Source of the DNA: Deltaproteobacteria bacterium
GTDB lineage: Bacteria; Desulfobacterota; Desulfuromonadia; Geobacterales; Pseudopelobacteraceae
Direction of reading: 5' to 3'
NCBI GenBank assembly: GCA_019162745.1
Contig: JAFLLC010000234.1
Span: 1-32,227, forward strand
Length of the DNA: 32,227 bases
Shown: positions 1-7,400 of the stretch, one piece after another
How the letters are laid out: every line of letters starts with the position of its first letter
Position numbering within the stretch: position 1 is the first letter of the stretch
Position numbers and translations under genes: made by a program
The notes under the pieces: generated by a model
Seen by the model: the letters and a program-made list of their open reading frames with translations, nothing else
What the model was told of the DNA's origin: nothing
Databases searched by the model: none

Positions 1-12
1 AAGAAACCCACT

Positions 13-40
13 CCTAAAATCGATGCTGTTTCGATTTAGG
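13..40. repeat. Inverted repeat upstream of the DUF89 gene
   Basis: Ten-base arms (13-23 with one bulged A, and 31-40) flank a 7-nt loop. No T-run follows on the plus strand, so it is not a typical intrinsic terminator. It could be the end of an upstream transcript or an operator for the gene starting at 112. Seen directly; role unknown. Confidence 0.35.
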
Positions 41-111
41 TGGCGGGTAGTTCATGGAAGCGATAGGAAGTAAGTAAAAGCTGTTAGAAGATAGTCGAAG
101 GGGATTTTAAG

Positions 112-1017
112 ATGAATATTATTGAGGAGAATAAACGATTTTTCGGTATAGCATCAGATTGCTATTCATGTGTTATCAATCAGGCACGCACTGCCGCTGG
201 TTTAGCTGCACTTGATGAAGAGCAGACCAGCAGAGTTGTTGCTGTCGCCGAGGCAGGGCTTGAAAGATCCAAAACGACACCTCTGCTTGTTCAACACATT
301 ATCCGTAATGTGGCAGATGCGATTATTCAGGAATCTGGTGAATCCCCGGAATTTGATATCTATGCAGAAGTCAAGGAGCAATCTAACACCTTGTCTTTAA
401 ACTATGTAAAGCTGCTTCAAAAGAAGATAGATGGCAGTGCTCTGCCATTTGAAACCGGATTACAGATAGCCGCAGCAGGCAATATAATAGATTTCGGAGC
501 TAAAAATCATGTTTCCCTTAATCTGGCAAAGGAACTGGAACTGCTTACTACGATTTCCTTTACCCGCTATGATGTTGAGCCGTTCAAAAAAGCTCTTGAT
601 ACAGCGTCTACACTGCTCTATATCTGTGATAATTGCGGAGAAATAGTCTTTGATATGTTGTTTATCAAACAGTTGCTGCATACTTATCCAGGCCTCCAGA
701 TAGTGGCAGCGGTTCGTGATAAACCTATAATCAATGATGCTACGCTGGAGGATGCCAAAGTTGTAGGACTTGACCGCCTTGTTACGACTATTTCCAGCGG
801 CAGCATATATCCGGGTACTATTCTTTCTGAAACATCAGAAGAGTTTCAAAAACTGTTTAAATCTGCGGATCTGATACTTGCCAAAGGTCAGGGAAATTTT
901 GAGACATTGTTGCCATTGGCTGATAAGAAACTTTACTTTTTATTACGTATAAAGTGCGAATATATGGCGTCCTTGGCTCAGGTAGACAAAGACAGTCTGG
1001 TTCTTATGCAGGGGTAA
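112..1017 (+). CDS. DUF89 / damage-control phosphatase-like protein (AF1104-type)
   Basis: This 301-aa soluble protein carries the hallmarks of the DUF89 (ARMT1-like) family of metal-dependent phosphatases, thought to clear damaged or overflow phosphometabolites. The N-terminal CYSCVINQ segment gives the CxxC of the bacterial/archaeal subfamily. A central CDNCGE (DNxGE) motif near residue 173 supplies metal-binding residues, and KGQGNFETL near residue 262 is the conserved C-terminal loop. The length fits the family. The ATG has an AAGGGGA ribosome-binding site about 7 nt upstream. It stands alone: a new promoter and riboswitch follow it. The substrate cannot be told from sequence, and damage-control phosphatase activity is inferred from the family. 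Confidence 0.85.
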   Translation: MNIIEENKRFFGIASDCYSCVINQARTAAGLAALDEEQTSRVVAVAEAGLERSKTTPLLVQHIIRNVADAIIQESGESPEFDIYAEVKEQSNTLSLNYVKLLQKKIDGSALPFETGLQIAAAGNIIDFGAKNHVSLNLAKELELLTTISFTRYDVEPFKKALDTASTLLYICDNCGEIVFDMLFIKQLLHTYPGLQIVAAVRDKPIINDATLEDAKVVGLDRLVTTISSGSIYPGTILSETSEEFQKLFKSADLILAKGQGNFETLLPLADKKLYFLLRIKCEYMASLAQVDKDSLVLMQG

Positions 1018-1101
1018 TAAACAAAGGGTATTCGGACCTTACGCTGTTAAGTTGGGATATTTTGTTTGTTAAGCAAGGTGTCCCGAAAATACTAAATTTT
1101 C

Positions 1102-1129
1102 TTGACAAGCATTCCCGTTGGGTTAAGAT
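1102..1129 (+). promoter_or_regulatory. Sigma70-like promoter of the riboswitch-controlled operon
   Basis: A perfect -35 box TTGACA (1102-1107) is followed by a 16-nt spacer and TAAGAT (1124-1129) as the -10 box. Transcription would start near 1136, about 25 nt before the riboswitch aptamer. Confidence 0.65.
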
Positions 1130-1159
1130 GCCCGCGTACAAAGCATAGTTCTGTACATT

Positions 1160-1249
1160 GGTTTAAACGATAATACTAAACCATTCGTGAGAATGGGACG
1201 GAAAGCCTATAGGGTCTCACAGAGACAGCCGGGTCGCCGAAATATCCAG
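1160..1249 (+). ncRNA. GEMM-I cyclic dinucleotide riboswitch, probable GEMM-Ib (3',3'-cGAMP) subtype
   Basis: The leader matches the GEMM-I fold. There is a P2 hairpin (1181-1186 with 1191-1196) capped by a GTGA GNRA-type tetraloop, then GGGACGGAAAGCC joining P2 to P3, a P3 with a tetraloop-receptor-like CCTATAGG, and a 3' segment GCCGGGTCGCCGAAATATC. The J1/2 segment ATAATACTAAACC resembles the Geobacter GEMM-Ib aptamers that sense cGAMP. By hand alignment the base that is G in c-di-GMP aptamers appears to be A here (A1175). The 3' strand of P1 overlaps the 5' arm of the terminator at 1229-1276, so ligand binding should favour read-through (ON switch). The GEMM-I assignment is strong; the ligand is inferred. 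Confidence 0.85.
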
Positions 1250-1276
1250 AAGATATTCGGCGACCCGGCTTTTTTT
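1229..1276 (+). terminator. Intrinsic terminator, expression platform of the GEMM riboswitch
   Basis: A GC-rich hairpin pairs 1229-1246 with 1252-1268 (one bulged A), followed by CTTTTTTT. Its 5' arm contains the 3' half of the aptamer's closing stem, so terminator and ligand-bound aptamer exclude each other. Confidence 0.9.
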
Positions 1277-1431
1277 GTGCCATCGCATTGGTCCAGGGTA
1301 AGGGTGCCGGTCGCGCGATAATTGTCAGGAAAGAGCAGAGCGGACAGTAGCCGCGGTGCGACACGATGCCACAATTAGGCCGAACTTCCGACACAGGGAG
1401 ATATACAATATTGAAAGGAACTTGTTTACCC

Positions 1432-2769
1432 ATGTGCCGAATCGTTAAGCCGTTACCCTTATCCAATACGCTTCATCTTATCGCTCTTCTTATTGTAATC
1501 GTCTCTCTCAATGGATGCGCTGCAATGAAAGGATTTCATGAGGAAGAACAGCTTGTTCCACGATATGTGGAAGGTGATTTCGAACGAAATGAGTTTCCTG
1601 TTGCAAAAGGTGACGATGTCATTGGCCGGTTGAGATATATCACTCTTGAAAAGGGAGATACGCTGCCGGATATTGCACGGCACTTCAGCCTGGGACTCAA
1701 TGGAGTCAGTGCAGCTAATCCAGGGGTAGATATATGGGTGCCAAAGGCCGGAAAGCGTATCCTGTTGCCTCTGAGTTTTATCCTGCCGGACGCTCCTCGA
1801 AAAGACATCGTGATCAACTTGGCCGCGATGAGGCTTTTTGAATTTAAAGGGAATAGCGAGATGCTGGCAGTATTGACCTATCCGGTCGGTGTTGGTACCG
1901 AAGAGAAACCGACGCCGAGAGGTCTCATGCGTGTAAATCGCAAGGTAAGCCGACCTACCTGGCATGTGCCGGCCTCAATTGCCAAGGCTCATCTGGAAAA
2001 AGGAGATCCTCTGCCCACCGCAGTTCTACCGGGACCCCTGAATCCCTTGGGAGAATACGCGCTCTATTTAAGTGCGCCGAGTTATTTGATCCATGGCACT
2101 AATAAACCGGCCAGCGTTGGCCTTAGGGCCTCCAATGGCTGCATAAGACTCTTTCCGGAAAGCGTGAAAAAGCTTTATGGGAATACTCCGGTTAAAACAG
2201 TGGTAAACATCATTAACCAGCCGTATCTTGTAGGTCTTAGCGATGGGGTCGTTTACTTGGAAGTTCACGCGTCCACGGAAGAGTTGGATACTGCTGAGTT
2301 TGACAAGATGTATACAAAATTGAGAACTATTGAAAAGGAATCAGGTCGCACGCTTGACTGGAGTAAAGTTAAGAAAGTATTGGCCGAGACTCGCGGGATC
2401 CCTGTCCCCATATTCGAGCTCAGGCAAGGAAGCGGAAAAAGGGGGGCGGAACAGATAGAGATCAAACACCCAGACGCATTATATGGCAGACCGAAAATCC
2501 CGGAACTAAAAACAGATGCGTGGTCTGTTTTGGCTGCTGACGAACGTGACGAGATTGATGCTGAGAGGCTTTCCGCCGTTATCAACCACCAAGGTCCGCA
2601 AATCCCGGCAAGGGTGATAGCGGAGAACGATAGTTACCGTGTTATCGCCGGCCCTTTCAGTAATATCAGAGAGGCCAACGATGCAATCAAGCGCTTGAAA
2701 ATCGATTTGGAAATAGATGGTAAATTGATTGAACCTATCAAGCGAGAGAGAGGAGGTGAAAAACGATGA
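1432..2769 (+). CDS. Lipoprotein L,D-transpeptidase with LysM, YkuD and SPOR-like domains
   Basis: This 445-aa envelope enzyme probably forms peptidoglycan 3-3 crosslinks or attaches lipoprotein to peptidoglycan. From ATG 1432 the protein has a signal peptide ending in lipobox SLNGC (Cys29), so it should be a lipoprotein. A LysM-like segment (YITLEKGDTLPDIARHF) precedes the YkuD domain, whose signature has His221 (IHGTN) and Cys237 (SNGCIRL). The C-terminus (YRVIAGPFSNIREANDAIK) resembles a SPOR peptidoglycan-binding domain. ATG 1432 has AAAGGAA about 12 nt upstream; TTG 1411 with AGGGAG is an alternative. An upstream in-frame ATG at 1366 lacks a ribosome-binding site. It is the first gene after the GEMM riboswitch and overlaps the Lpp-like gene by 4 nt. 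Confidence 0.87.
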   Translation: MCRIVKPLPLSNTLHLIALLIVIVSLNGCAAMKGFHEEEQLVPRYVEGDFERNEFPVAKGDDVIGRLRYITLEKGDTLPDIARHFSLGLNGVSAANPGVDIWVPKAGKRILLPLSFILPDAPRKDIVINLAAMRLFEFKGNSEMLAVLTYPVGVGTEEKPTPRGLMRVNRKVSRPTWHVPASIAKAHLEKGDPLPTAVLPGPLNPLGEYALYLSAPSYLIHGTNKPASVGLRASNGCIRLFPESVKKLYGNTPVKTVVNIINQPYLVGLSDGVVYLEVHASTEELDTAEFDKMYTKLRTIEKESGRTLDWSKVKKVLAETRGIPVPIFELRQGSGKRGAEQIEIKHPDALYGRPKIPELKTDAWSVLAADERDEIDAERLSAVINHQGPQIPARVIAENDSYRVIAGPFSNIREANDAIKRLKIDLEIDGKLIEPIKRERGGEKR

Positions 2770-3089
2770 AGAAAAATCTTTTAGTGATCTCAATGATGCT
2801 TGTTTCTGCAATTTCTTTGGGAGGTTGTGCAACTTCAGGTGACCTTGCAAAAGTTCAGTCGCAGCAGATGGCGACTAGTGCAAAAGCTGATCAGGCAGCG
2901 CAGGATGCGCAGGCTGCCAAGGCTGCCGCTGATGCGGCCACGTTAAAGGCAGAAGCTGCCGCAACCCGGGCAGAAAATGCTCTACAGATGGCAGAGGAAA
3001 GAACGAAGATGGCAGATGAAAAGGCCAGGATCGCAGATGAAAAGGCGCAGAAGGCTGACGACACTTTCCGGAAATCAATGAGGAAGTAA
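2766..3089 (+). CDS. Lpp-like (Braun-type) alanine-zipper outer-membrane lipoprotein
   Basis: This 107-aa protein has a signal peptide with lipobox SLGGC (Cys21). The mature part of about 87 residues is almost entirely Ala/Lys/Glu/Asp heptad sequence (repeats like AQAAKAAADAATLKAEAAA and KARIADEKAQKADD), predicting a long alanine-zipper coiled coil. It ends in MRK, and E. coli Lpp likewise ends in a Lys that L,D-transpeptidases link to peptidoglycan. It is longer than E. coli Lpp (58 mature residues), which would allow a wider periplasm. A strong AGGAGGTGAA ribosome-binding site lies inside the upstream gene and ATGA overlaps that gene's stop. Tethering the outer membrane to peptidoglycan is inferred from these features. 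Confidence 0.85.
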   Translation: MKKNLLVISMMLVSAISLGGCATSGDLAKVQSQQMATSAKADQAAQDAQAAKAAADAATLKAEAAATRAENALQMAEERTKMADEKARIADEKAQKADDTFRKSMRK

Positions 3090-3135
3090 GTCGATTTATG
3101 TGGAGATGCTGACGTTGCTGTCAGTGCTCCGGAAA

Positions 3136-3169
3136 GGAAGTGGCAGGGTTTTGATTCTCTGCCGCTTCC
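3136..3169 (+). other. Intercistronic hairpin after the Lpp-like gene
   Basis: Eleven-base arms (3136-3146, 3159-3169; one G-T pair) enclose a 12-nt loop with no T-run. It may stabilise the abundant upstream mRNA or dampen expression of the gene after it. Confidence 0.5.
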
Positions 3170-3223
3170 GTATGCTTCCACCGTTCGGTAAAAGCTTTGG
3201 CTCTATCAGGTAGAGGAAGAGGA

Positions 3224-4258
3224 ATGTTTCTGCGATCATCAAACATAGTACTAACAGACACGAAGTCAAATATGGGTAAAAAGCAAAGCAGGATGGGTAA
3301 ACATCTAAACGTATTCTTTGCCTGCATCATAATGGCGCCACTATTACTATGCGGATGCAGCCACTTTGATGGGGGATCTCAGGCCAAGCTAACCTTTATA
3401 GAAGCGAATGATTTTTTCAGCCAGGGAAACTACACGGCCTCTCTGGCCAAATATCAGCAGATTACTGAAAAATATCCTACGGCGGGAGACAGGGTTCTTT
3501 TTGAGATGGGTATTGTATATGCGTATCCCGGGAATGAGCAAAAAGATTATCAGAGATCTCTTAAATGTTTTCAGAAACTCATAAAGGATTACCCGGGGAG
3601 TGAGTACAGGAAGGATAGTGCGTTGATGGTATTTAATATCAACAATGTCATTATCAAAGACAGTACGATTGCTACGCAGCACACACATATCGAGACTCTC
3701 CAGCAAGAGATTAAAAACAATGGGAATGAGCTTGTTACCCTACAAAATAAGATTGAAGCGCTTGAGCAAGAGGTCCGGAGCAAAGAGAGTGAGAATGTTA
3801 AGCTGCAAAAAGAGATTTTTGCCTTCCCGAAGGGAGCGGTGGACAAGATTCTTATAGAAAAGAAAGTTCGACGATTGACGTTGGTCTCAAAGGGCAAGGT
3901 GCTCAAAACCTACCAAATAGCCTTGGGGGGAAACCCGAACGGTCCAAAAGAAAGGCAGGGCGATAACAAAACCCCGGAGGGGAGCTACGTTATTGATTCA
4001 AGAAACAGGGGCAGCCTTTATCACCTGTCGCTTCATATTTCCTATCCAAACGAGAAAGACAAAAAGCGAGCAAAACAACTTGGTGTTTCTCCGGGCGGCG
4101 ACATCATGATCCACGGTCTTAAAAATGGATTCTCGTGGGTTGGCGATCGCCACAGAGAGGCTGACTGGACGAAAGGGTGTATTGCCGTTACAGACGAAGA
4201 AATAGTGGAAATCGCCAAATTAGCGCCAAATGGCACGATCGTTGAGATAAGACCATGA
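3224..4258 (+). CDS. Lipoprotein with TPR-like, coiled-coil and YkuD L,D-transpeptidase-type domains
   Basis: The protein has a hydrophobic leader ending in LLLCGC (a probable lipobox) and a TPR/YfiO-like region (ANDFFSQGNYTASLAKYQQI and a second repeat). A coiled coil follows (IETLQQEIKNNGNELVTLQ onward), then a C-terminal YkuD catalytic domain. The signature is IHGLKN for His and DWTKGCIAV for Cys, so Ala replaces the Arg usual after GCI. YkuD relatives either transfer or hydrolyse peptidoglycan peptide bonds, and the E. coli relative DpaA releases Lpp, so attachment or release are both possible. ATG 3224 is chosen for its AGAGGAAGAGG ribosome-binding site; ATG 3272 or 3293 would give a more compact signal peptide. 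It probably belongs to the same riboswitch-controlled operon. Confidence 0.78.
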   Translation: MFLRSSNIVLTDTKSNMGKKQSRMGKHLNVFFACIIMAPLLLCGCSHFDGGSQAKLTFIEANDFFSQGNYTASLAKYQQITEKYPTAGDRVLFEMGIVYAYPGNEQKDYQRSLKCFQKLIKDYPGSEYRKDSALMVFNINNVIIKDSTIATQHTHIETLQQEIKNNGNELVTLQNKIEALEQEVRSKESENVKLQKEIFAFPKGAVDKILIEKKVRRLTLVSKGKVLKTYQIALGGNPNGPKERQGDNKTPEGSYVIDSRNRGSLYHLSLHISYPNEKDKKRAKQLGVSPGGDIMIHGLKNGFSWVGDRHREADWTKGCIAVTDEEIVEIAKLAPNGTIVEIRP

Positions 4259-4433
4259 AGACATAAAATAAAGTTTGCCCACCACCTCTCGATTCAAGCA
4301 ATTTCTCCGACAATTCCGATAGCAGTTACATAAATGTCAAACTTGGTGTCAAACTTGGCTGACATGGCAGTGAACTTCATGTAAACTCCAACATCGCTTT
4401 TTGGTCCTTTAACGGATATGGTAGAGGAGTGAT
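4259..4433. other. Intergenic region with a 12-bp tandem duplication
   Basis: No convincing gene lies here. TGTCAAACTTGG occurs twice back to back (4335-4346 and 4347-4358). The repeat can be read in short frames on both strands, neither with a ribosome-binding site or recognisable family, so it may be gene debris. Base composition changes from AT-rich to GC-richer just downstream. Confidence 0.4.
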
Positions 4434-4496
4434 ATGATTCCTAATCTTCAGGTAAAAAACCGCTTCCGGTTTAGCCCTGCAACAGGATCTGCATGA
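4434..4496 (+). CDS. 20-aa leader ORF translationally coupled to the MFS gene
   Basis: A 20-codon frame (starting MIPNLQVKNR) has a near-ideal AGAGGAG ribosome-binding site 4-5 nt upstream of its ATG and ends in a TGA that overlaps the MFS start as ATGA. This arrangement suggests a coupled leader peptide. No attenuator hairpin or codon run is obvious. It is inferred from signals only and no homologue is recognised. Confidence 0.5.
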   Translation: MIPNLQVKNRFRFSPATGSA

Positions 4497-5749
4497 GCCC
4501 CCCCATTTTGAATAAGCGCAGGCGCTGGACCATTTTTGCTACCCTGGCGTTGATGTATATTATGGTCTATTTTTACCGCGTTTCACTGGCGGTAGTGGCC
4601 GGTGATATCTCGCGCGAACTGCATCTGACGCCGGAGCAGCTTGGGACTCTCTCCGGGGTGCTGTTCTATGTTTATGCTGTTGCCCAGTTGCCCCTGGGCC
4701 CGATGATAGATCGACTCGGGAGCCGGGTTGTGATCAGCGGTTGCGGTGTCCTGACCACAGTTGGCGGGATTCTCTTTGCACAGGCTGACACGCTTGGGGT
4801 CGCGATGATCGCCCGTGCGCTCATCGGAGTCGGCACCGCTTCGGTACTGATGGCGACCTTTACGCTCTTTAGTCACTGGTATAGCAAGCAGGAATTCGGG
4901 CGGGTCTCCGGCTTCATGGTAGCGCTCGGCAACCTCGGCAACCTTGCCGCTACGGCTCCTTTGGCGCTGGCAGTCGGAGTCTTCGGCTGGCGGAATACTT
5001 TTCTTGCTGCCGCTGTTGTGCAGGCGCTGGTGACACTGCTGGTCTTCATCAAGGTGCAGGACAGACCATCGGGAGCCCCGATTCATGAAGGTGGGGGCTC
5101 AGATCCTGAAATAAAAATGATGGCGGCCTGGGGTGAAATTTTTGGCACGCGGGATTTCTGGCTGCTGGGATTTCTCTCCTTTTCATGGTACGGCAATTAC
5201 CTGGCGCTGCAGGCGTTATGGGGTGGGCCGTATCTGATGGAGGTGTTGCATCTTTCCCGCGGGGCTGCCGGCAGCATGCTCATGTTCACCTCTTTCGGGT
5301 TCATCGTCGGCAGTTCATTTGTCGATACGGTTGCCCGACGCTTCTTCAGGTCCTATAAAAATACCCTCCTGGCTGGGCAGTTACTGCTTCTGCTGTTCAT
5401 GACGGCCTTTCTGGGATGGGCGGAGACAGTGCCGCAGCCGCTGCTGGCGCTGGTGTTTTTTGTTGTCGGCCTGGCGGTCTCCAGCGGGGTGATGATTTAT
5501 CCGATTATCCGCTCCATGTTCCCGGTCGGCATCGTCGGTACCGCGCTGACGTCGCTTAATTTCTACGTATTGATGGGGGCGGCGGTAACACAACAGGTCA
5601 TGGGGGTTATTGTAGGATCATACGGAGATGCGGCAGGGGGGATGTCGGCGGGGGCGCTGCATGCGGCTTTCATATTTCCTATAACGGCTCTGGCGCTCGC
5701 AATCATCCTCTACTCGCGCGCACGCGAATACGGCCAGTTGGTGTTGTAG
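4493..5749 (+). CDS. Major facilitator superfamily transporter
   Basis: The 418-aa protein is strongly hydrophobic with about 12 membrane segments in two halves. The loop between TM2 and TM3 carries a motif-A-like GPMIDRLGSR. The N-terminal segment (YIMVYFYRVSLAVVAGDIS) and a long cytoplasmic linker near residues 195-215 are typical of sugar-phosphate/anion permease-like MFS members. The substrate cannot be predicted. The start overlaps the stop of the preceding 20-codon leader; a weak AGGA also lies 6 nt upstream. It is convergent with the DUF2062 gene only 9 nt away. Confidence 0.85.
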   Translation: MSPPILNKRRRWTIFATLALMYIMVYFYRVSLAVVAGDISRELHLTPEQLGTLSGVLFYVYAVAQLPLGPMIDRLGSRVVISGCGVLTTVGGILFAQADTLGVAMIARALIGVGTASVLMATFTLFSHWYSKQEFGRVSGFMVALGNLGNLAATAPLALAVGVFGWRNTFLAAAVVQALVTLLVFIKVQDRPSGAPIHEGGGSDPEIKMMAAWGEIFGTRDFWLLGFLSFSWYGNYLALQALWGGPYLMEVLHLSRGAAGSMLMFTSFGFIVGSSFVDTVARRFFRSYKNTLLAGQLLLLLFMTAFLGWAETVPQPLLALVFFVVGLAVSSGVMIYPIIRSMFPVGIVGTALTSLNFYVLMGAAVTQQVMGVIVGSYGDAAGGMSAGALHAAFIFPITALALAIILYSRAREYGQLVL

Positions 5750-5758
5750 CCCCTTCTG

Positions 5759-6241
5759 CTAATCCAGCTCTTCCCCAACCTCTTCCATCTCCAGCGTAAT
5801 TTCGTTCAGTGCTGGATCCTTCTTCCTGAAAGCAACTACCAGCCAGTAGCAGAGCGCATAACCGGCGAGTGCCGCAAAAAAACCGATCACCGAACTCCCC
5901 AGAATAATTGACGAGGCGTACTCTTTAAGGGCACTCCACTCCAGCTTGGTCACGCTGAACGCACCCGGTTTGTTGCCGAGCATGATTTCGCCCAGTTTGT
6001 AGCTGGCGGCCAGAACCGGCACTACTGTCAGGGGGGTGTTGATCCAGGAACCGGAGAGGCAGGCCACCTTGTTGAGGCGGAAGATAAAGGCCAATACGAT
6101 GGCCATGCCTGTGTGCAGACCGAAGAAGGGAGTAAAACTGATAAAGACGCCTAAGGCGAAGCCGGCGGAGATGTGCCCGGGATGGGCATCGAGCGAAAGA
6201 ATCTTTTTAAATTGTTTTTTGTACTTGTCGATATTGATCAT
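5759..6241 (-). CDS. DUF2062 membrane protein
   Basis: From ATG 6241 this is a 160-aa protein matching the DUF2062 pattern. A basic amphipathic N-terminus (MINIDKYKKQFKKIL) is followed by GFALGVFISFTPFFGLHTG, a hydrophobic segment with FRLNK, then WINTPLTVVPV and a C-terminal membrane pair. Function is unknown; relatives occur near lipid and glycosyltransferase genes. The frame stays open to 6412, but the extra 57 residues look non-coding and have no ribosome-binding site. A second member of the family is encoded at 11924-12391. Confidence 0.8.
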   Translation of the reverse strand: MINIDKYKKQFKKILSLDAHPGHISAGFALGVFISFTPFFGLHTGMAIVLAFIFRLNKVACLSGSWINTPLTVVPVLAASYKLGEIMLGNKPGAFSVTKLEWSALKEYASSIILGSSVIGFFAALAGYALCYWLVVAFRKKDPALNEITLEMEEVGEELD

Positions 6242-6535
6242 AGCGGCCCCGGTTGCCGATAAGTCTACGGGCATGAGGCCGGTTTTGTCAATTGAATAGA
6301 CTTTAAAGGGGGGGTGTTGGCGATAAATACTAGCATGGCTACACATTAAAAAGGTCACCACACCATCTTCTTTTTTGAAGGCAAGTTTATCGTAACTTGG
6401 CTTCAAACGCATGAGAGGAGATCAGGAGTTCTGAAGTTGTAGAAAATTTGCACAATAGTAACCATGTCGCAAGTTGATCGTAACCTAACCCTGATAGACT
6501 TGAACTATAAAAAGATAATTGGAAGGAAATGTGCC

Positions 6536-6622
6536 ATGTGGAAAGAAGCTGTTATATACCTGATTGTAAGCCGTCTCATTGCCGTCAGGTTTTCTCCTCG
6601 CTGTGTCGGAAAAAAGTTGTGA
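6536..6622 (+). CDS. 28-aa leader ORF overlapping the start of the DUF6134-like gene
   Basis: A 28-codon frame (starting MWKEAVIYLI, ending CVGKKL) has a GGAAGGA ribosome-binding site about 8 nt before its ATG. Its stop overlaps the next gene's GTG as GTGA at 6619-6622, which suggests translational coupling. Its sequence is moderately hydrophobic then basic. No homologue is recognised. Confidence 0.42.
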   Translation: MWKEAVIYLIVSRLIAVRFSPRCVGKKL

Positions 6623-7344
6623 CGTTGCATCACTGCATTCGTTTTGCCATCCTCGCGGCATTCTGCCTGACACCGGCAGTTATTTATTCGGCTGGCGCTA
6701 ACACAAAAACGGTGGCGCACTACAAAGTCTCATCAATGGCGTTTGCCATCGGCGATGTCACCACAACCCAGCGAATGTCCGAAGATGGCGGTATTACCAG
6801 CCTTTACTTTGAAACCAAAACGGCGGTTAAGGCGTCATTTTTGTGGATGGGATACCAGCAGGAGACAATAGAGAAGGGTGTCATCCGGAAAGAAAATCTG
6901 GTTAGCTATTCCCGCAAGGGCAGTGAAAATGGTGCCACCATCGATATTGAAGGGCGGCTTGAGAAATCCTCATTCCGCTTTAATGTCCGTGAGCAGGGTG
7001 GGGTGCGCTCCGTTATCATTCCCCGCAGCAGCTATGACTACACCACCATGGAATGCCCCGAAGCGCGACAGGATTTTTCGGGTAAAACAGAGGTCTCCCT
7101 GCGAGTGCTCGATGTGGAAAAAATGGCAGTGGTCAAGCGGGATTATCGCCTCGTCCGCACAGAGCAATACTCCGTTGCCGGGAAGGAATACCCCTGCCGG
7201 GTAATTGATTATTCAGACCGGAATAAAAAAGCCCGGCGCTGGATCGCCTGGGATGGGACAACGGTGGTGATGTACCGCCAGGATGGCAGGGGAGAGAAGG
7301 ACTCGTACTCAGTCCGGGCGATGGCGGTGAGTAAGGAGATGTGA
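6619..7344 (+). CDS. Exported DUF6134-like protein of unknown function
   Basis: With GTG 6619 as start the protein (241 aa) begins with a clean signal peptide (MTLHHCIRFAILAAFCLTPA, likely cleaved after AGA). The frame extends upstream to ATG 6529, but those 30 residues are Cys-rich and unlike a leader. The mature part is beta-rich. Features such as HYKVSSMAFAIGDVTTTQR, a repeated W/F-G pattern and a C-terminal WIAWDGTTVVMYRQ resemble the DUF6134 family of small periplasmic proteins. It stands between the DUF2062 gene and the lipid cluster. No catalytic motif is visible. The family match is from memory of the pattern and is moderate. Confidence 0.6.
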   Translation: MTLHHCIRFAILAAFCLTPAVIYSAGANTKTVAHYKVSSMAFAIGDVTTTQRMSEDGGITSLYFETKTAVKASFLWMGYQQETIEKGVIRKENLVSYSRKGSENGATIDIEGRLEKSSFRFNVREQGGVRSVIIPRSSYDYTTMECPEARQDFSGKTEVSLRVLDVEKMAVVKRDYRLVRTEQYSVAGKEYPCRVIDYSDRNKKARRWIAWDGTTVVMYRQDGRGEKDSYSVRAMAVSKEM

Positions 7345-7400
7345 CATTAAAAAGTAACACAACTTTTACAAGGTGCGAACACAGTCGTCACAATTTTCAT

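Noticed and set aside
1366-1431. ATG 1366 as start of the first L,D-transpeptidase
   Set aside because: It has no Shine-Dalgarno, and the 22 extra residues precede an otherwise normal lipoprotein signal peptide.
2880-3070. Repetitive Ala/Lys codon pattern resembling a DNA repeat
   Set aside because: It is explained by heptad repeats of the Lpp-like coiled coil.
6242-6412. N-terminal extension of the first DUF2062 protein
   Set aside because: The added 57 residues lack family similarity and a ribosome-binding site; DUF2062 starts are typically basic like MINIDKYKKQ.
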